A stretch of DNA of 7,631 nt from Candidatus Bathyarchaeota archaeon (GTDB taxonomy: Archaea > Thermoproteota > Bathyarchaeia > TCS64): the NCBI GenBank assembly GCA_020697635.1, contig JAEHCT010000056.1, forward strand, positions 1-7,631, read 5' to 3'. Every line of letters begins with the position of its first letter. The first letter of the stretch is position 1. The notes below the pieces were generated by a model. That model had not been told where the DNA came from, ran no database searches, and saw only the letters and a list, made by a program, of their open reading frames with translations. Below are positions 5,266 through 7,631 of this stretch, in pieces. A program made the translations under genes and the position numbers.

Positions 5266-5694
5266 ATGAACGGCTACCTTGAGGAGCTGGACAACACCGG
5301 GAACAGCCTGATGATCTACAAGGGCGGCCGCCTCATATTCCAGAGCGCAAGCAAAGGCATCCGGCCCCACCTGGAGGCCATAGAGATTCACGGCGAAGCC
5401 CTCCGCGGCACGGTGATGGTGGACAAGATAGTAGGCAGAGCCGCCGCCCTCCTCATACTCTACAGCGAGGCAGCCGAGACGCACGCGCAGGTGCTCAGCC
5501 GGCCAGGCAAACAGGTTCTAGACCAGCATGGCCTGTCGACCAAGTACGAGGAGCTCGTCGACCACATAAAGATGAAGGACGGAAGCATCTACTGCCCCTT
5601 CGAGCGCATGGTCCAGGGCGTAAGCGACCCGGACGAGGCGTACACCGTAATCGTCGAGAAGATGAACAGCCTCAACGCCGGGCCCGCTTCATAG
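5266..5694 (+). CDS. DUF1893 family protein (cytidine-deaminase-like fold)
   Basis: This 142-residue protein matches the DUF1893 pattern: an N-terminal strand pair around SLMIYKGGRLIFQSASKGIRP (14-34), then LEAIEIHGEALRGTVMVDKIVGRAAALLILY (37-66), and a late SIYCPFERMVQGVSDPDEAY (107-126) containing the conserved Cys110-Pro111 and Glu113. The family is widespread in archaea and anaerobic bacteria and has been placed in the cytidine-deaminase-like superfamily. The DKIVGRAA segment occupies the place of the catalytic (H/C)AE motif, so deaminase chemistry is not evident. The biochemical role is unknown. The last 23 bases overlap the end of the convergent MFS gene. The length is normal for the family. 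Confidence 0.85.
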   Translation: MNGYLEELDNTGNSLMIYKGGRLIFQSASKGIRPHLEAIEIHGEALRGTVMVDKIVGRAAALLILYSEAAETHAQVLSRPGKQVLDQHGLSTKYEELVDHIKMKDGSIYCPFERMVQGVSDPDEAYTVIVEKMNSLNAGPAS

Positions 5695-6844
5695 AGAGCA
5701 CCGCGGGGATGGCGCCGAGGTTTAGAGCCGCCCCCAAGAGGAAGACCGTCGAGTACGGGAACAGGGTCGTCAGGAAGCCGGCGGCGAGGCTCCCTACGGT
5801 GGAGCCGAACCCGAAGACGCTTGAGAGGTAGCTGATGGATATGGTCTTTATCTCTGGCTCCACGTGGTCCGTGAGGAACGCCCACTCCGAGACGGCCCTC
5901 GTCCCCCAGCACAGCCCGTACAGCGCCAGCGCCACCCCCATCATGAACACGCTCTCGTAGAGCGCGATGACGGCGAAGCTTACAACGAGCAGCCCGTAGG
6001 CTGCCAGCATCGGCGTGCGCCTCCCGATGGAGTCGCTGATCCTGCCGGCGGGGAACCTCGACAACGTGTTGCTGAACCCCCTCACGGTGAAGAGGAGGGC
6101 CACCGTCGACTCGCTTATACCGAGTTGCTGCACCGCGTAGATGCTGAAGAGGGCGATGAAGATGGCCTGCGCCGCGCTGAAGGACACCCTGCAGTAGCTG
6201 AGGAGCATCACGTTCCTGTTCCTGACTATCATCCTCAGGGAATCCACCGTGCCCACCTCTGACGCGCCTTCAGCCGAGGCGGCCCTCCTCGGCACCTTCG
6301 GGGCGAGGAAAACCAATAGGAGTATGCCCACCGCCGGGAACGCCGCTGAGAGGTAGAACATCTGAGAATAGCTCATCACGTTGACCAGGTAGCTGCACAG
6401 GGCGGGCCCGAGCAGCATCCCGAAGCCGAGGAAGGTCAGGTACCTCCCCATGGCGTCCCCCTGTTTGTTCGCGGGGGCCGCGTCGCTCACCGTGGACATG
6501 GCAGTCTGGTTGAAGCCCCCGTTCGCTACGCTGAGGTAGACGGTGATGAGCAGCACATGTGTGAAGCTCCTGGCGTGGGCGTAGAGCAGAGCGCTGGTGG
6601 ATCTGATGAACAGCCCCAGCAACAGCATCCTGACCCTGCCTATCCTCTCGGCTATGACGCTCATGGGGATGCGTATAACCAGGGGGATGAAGCTCATCAG
6701 GCTGAACAGCGTCCCCACCTGTACCACGGAGGCCCCCAGCCCGGTGACGTAGAGGCTGAAGACGGGCTGGGTCAGCGTCCAGCTGAGGACGAAGTTGGTG
6801 GCGGCCAGCATCAGCGCGTATAGCCGCTTGTCGTACCCGCTCAC
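5672..6844 (-). CDS. Major facilitator superfamily transporter (second, unrelated to the first)
   Basis: This 390-residue membrane protein has about twelve hydrophobic segments. Motif A copies are IPMSVIAERIGRVRM at 59-73 and FPAGRISDSIGRRTP at 264-278. A charged central loop at about 182-212 (PKVPRRAASAEGASEVGTVDSLRM...) separates the halves, and the C-terminus is basic (SMKRARR). The N-terminal half (MLGPALCSYL region, 143-152, and NGGFNQTAM at 108-116) is drug-exporter-like, so efflux of a small molecule is likely but the substrate is unknown. The start is a GTG at 6842-6844, with a G-rich stretch (GGGGGAAG) about 7-14 bases upstream as a possible ribosome-binding site. A TATA box lies about 47 bases upstream. 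It is divergent from the HD-domain gene and convergent with the DUF1893 gene, which it overlaps. Confidence 0.9.
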   Translation of the reverse strand: MSGYDKRLYALMLAATNFVLSWTLTQPVFSLYVTGLGASVVQVGTLFSLMSFIPLVIRIPMSVIAERIGRVRMLLLGLFIRSTSALLYAHARSFTHVLLITVYLSVANGGFNQTAMSTVSDAAPANKQGDAMGRYLTFLGFGMLLGPALCSYLVNVMSYSQMFYLSAAFPAVGILLLVFLAPKVPRRAASAEGASEVGTVDSLRMIVRNRNVMLLSYCRVSFSAAQAIFIALFSIYAVQQLGISESTVALLFTVRGFSNTLSRFPAGRISDSIGRRTPMLAAYGLLVVSFAVIALYESVFMMGVALALYGLCWGTRAVSEWAFLTDHVEPEIKTISISYLSSVFGFGSTVGSLAAGFLTTLFPYSTVFLLGAALNLGAIPAVLSMKRARR

Positions 6845-6853
6845 CCCAGCTTC

Positions 6854-6868
6854 CCCCGTTTACCGGGG
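6854..6868 (-). promoter_or_regulatory. Short GC hairpin in the leader of the second MFS gene
   Basis: The minus strand reads CCCCG-GTAAA-CGGGG, a perfect 5-base stem with a 5-base loop. It lies at the predicted 5' end of the transcript and overlaps the G-rich candidate ribosome-binding site. It could affect translation, but the stem is short. Confidence 0.3.
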
Positions 6869-6887
6869 CACATCTCCGCTGCCGCGT

Positions 6888-6895
6888 GATAAAGG
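6888..6895 (-). promoter_or_regulatory. TATA box of the second MFS gene
   Basis: The minus strand reads CCTTTATC. Initiation about 25 bases on, near 6866, leaves a leader of about 22 bases to the GTG start. It stands 14 bases from the oppositely directed TATA box of the HD gene. Confidence 0.5.
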
Positions 6896-6908
6896 TTTGG
6901 TCTAGGAA

Positions 6909-6917
6909 GAATTTAAG
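6909..6917 (+). promoter_or_regulatory. TATA box of the HD-domain gene
   Basis: GAATTTAAG predicts initiation near 6938 and a leader of about 27 bases with a weak CGGAG at 6949-6953 before the ATG at 6965. Together with the facing TATA box it makes a compact 120-base divergent promoter. Confidence 0.5.
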
Positions 6918-6964
6918 AACCCCTGTACACAGTTGATAGGATTCACCACGGAGCGAAACGTCCT

Positions 6965-7631
6965 ATGGAAAAGCTCGTAGAGTTGGCGGCCCTCATCGCC
7001 GACGACGGCCTGAGGGAGAAGGTGCTGGCCTTCCTCAAGGACCCACCGACGGATCTCGATCAACCGGCTCTCCCCGTCGGGGTGTGCCCGGCGGGAGCCT
7101 ACCAGCACCACAGCTACAGAGGCGGCCTCGTAGAGCACACACTCAGCGTGGTCAAGCTCTGCAGTAGCCTCTGCGACGTAGTGGAGGAGCAGTACGGCGG
7201 CAGCGTCGACCGTGACATGGTGCTTGCCGGCGCCATACTCCACGACGTGATGAAGGTCTACTGCTACGAGGAGACCGGCGGCGGAGGGTTCAGGACAAGC
7301 GAGTTCGGCGGCCTCGTGGACCACCTCAGCCTCATGATAGCCGAGATGTACAGGCGGGGGCTTCCCCTCGACCTCGTGCACGTCATCGCGGGCCACCACG
7401 GCGACGCCGGCTCCACCAAGCCCAAGACCCTTGAGGCCCTCATCGTCTCCGTAGCCGACCAGGCGGACAGCGACCTCAACGGCAAGCTCCTGCGCGCGGC
7501 GGAGTACCTGCTCAGGAGAAGCGGTGTGTCTAGGCCCAGTCTGGGCAGCGCCAAGGAGGCTCTGGACGTGGTTCAGGTGAAGAGCCGTGAGGGCTGGAAG
7601 GGGCTGCAGCGGATGCTCGACGATGACAGCT
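6965..7631 (+). CDS. HD-domain phosphohydrolase, YhaM-like (3' end outside window)
   Basis: The reading frame is open for 222 codons from the ATG at 6965 to the window end without a stop. It has the HD metal-binding series: YQHHSYRGGLVEHTLSV (46-62, with H58), ILHDVMK (91-97, the H93-D94 doublet), H120 in GGLVDHLSL, GHHGD with H144/H145, and VADQADSDL with D165 and D168. The 'HH-Y-GGLLEHT' signature is that of the HD domain of YhaM-type 3'-5' exoribonucleases and of many archaeal HD hydrolases. No OB-fold nucleic-acid-binding domain precedes it, so this is a stand-alone catalytic domain. The likely activity is metal-dependent cleavage of a phosphodiester or nucleotide; the substrate is unknown. 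The helical part after 175 suggests the gene ends soon after the window edge, but this cannot be seen. Confidence 0.85.
   Translation, partial: MEKLVELAALIADDGLREKVLAFLKDPPTDLDQPALPVGVCPAGAYQHHSYRGGLVEHTLSVVKLCSSLCDVVEEQYGGSVDRDMVLAGAILHDVMKVYCYEETGGGGFRTSEFGGLVDHLSLMIAEMYRRGLPLDLVHVIAGHHGDAGSTKPKTLEALIVSVADQADSDLNGKLLRAAEYLLRRSGVSRPSLGSAKEALDVVQVKSREGWKGLQRMLDDDS

Noticed and set aside
6902..7399. 165-residue minus-strand open frame
   Set aside because: It is antisense to the HD-domain gene, whose plus-strand protein has complete HD motifs and typical codon use; the antisense product is low-complexity Val/Ala/His.

Overview
The window looks like a chromosomal segment from an archaeon of fairly high GC. 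The evidence is TATA-box/short-leader promoters in front of most genes, several apparently leaderless starts, and archaeal-type families: a HypA with a long zinc-loop insertion, a Mrp/MinD-type ATPase in place of GTPase HypB, NikR, DUF1893 and a YhaM-like HD protein. I cannot assign a lineage from sequence alone. No rRNA, tRNA, CRISPR or insertion sequence was seen.

Left part (1-1920): the C-terminal end of a charged, probably coiled-coil protein (+) converges on a pentein-superfamily amidinotransferase/deiminase-like enzyme (-). Upstream of that enzyme lies a small winged-helix protein with a Lys/Ala-rich tail (-). A 183-base non-coding stretch (1396-1578) holds TATA elements and inverted repeats. 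It is followed by an eight-cysteine zinc-ribbon protein (-), which shares a divergent promoter region with the first MFS transporter (+).

Centre (1943-4765): the first MFS transporter runs tail-to-tail, with no intervening base, into a two-gene operon on the minus strand, hypA followed by a Mrp/MinD-type ATPase (HypB-AT type), with an 8-base overlap. Divergent from hypA is nikR (+). Together these form a nickel-handling module: NikR would sense Ni(II) and regulate, while HypA and the ATPase would load nickel into [NiFe] hydrogenase or another nickel enzyme. A perfect 6-base inverted repeat with a 14-base spacer sits directly behind the hypA TATA box and is a candidate NikR operator.

Right part (4826-7631): a two-TM protein of unknown function and a DUF1893 protein (+) are followed by a second, unrelated MFS transporter (-), whose 3' end overlaps the DUF1893 gene by 23 bases. 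Divergent from this transporter is an HD-domain phosphohydrolase (+), which runs off the window end.
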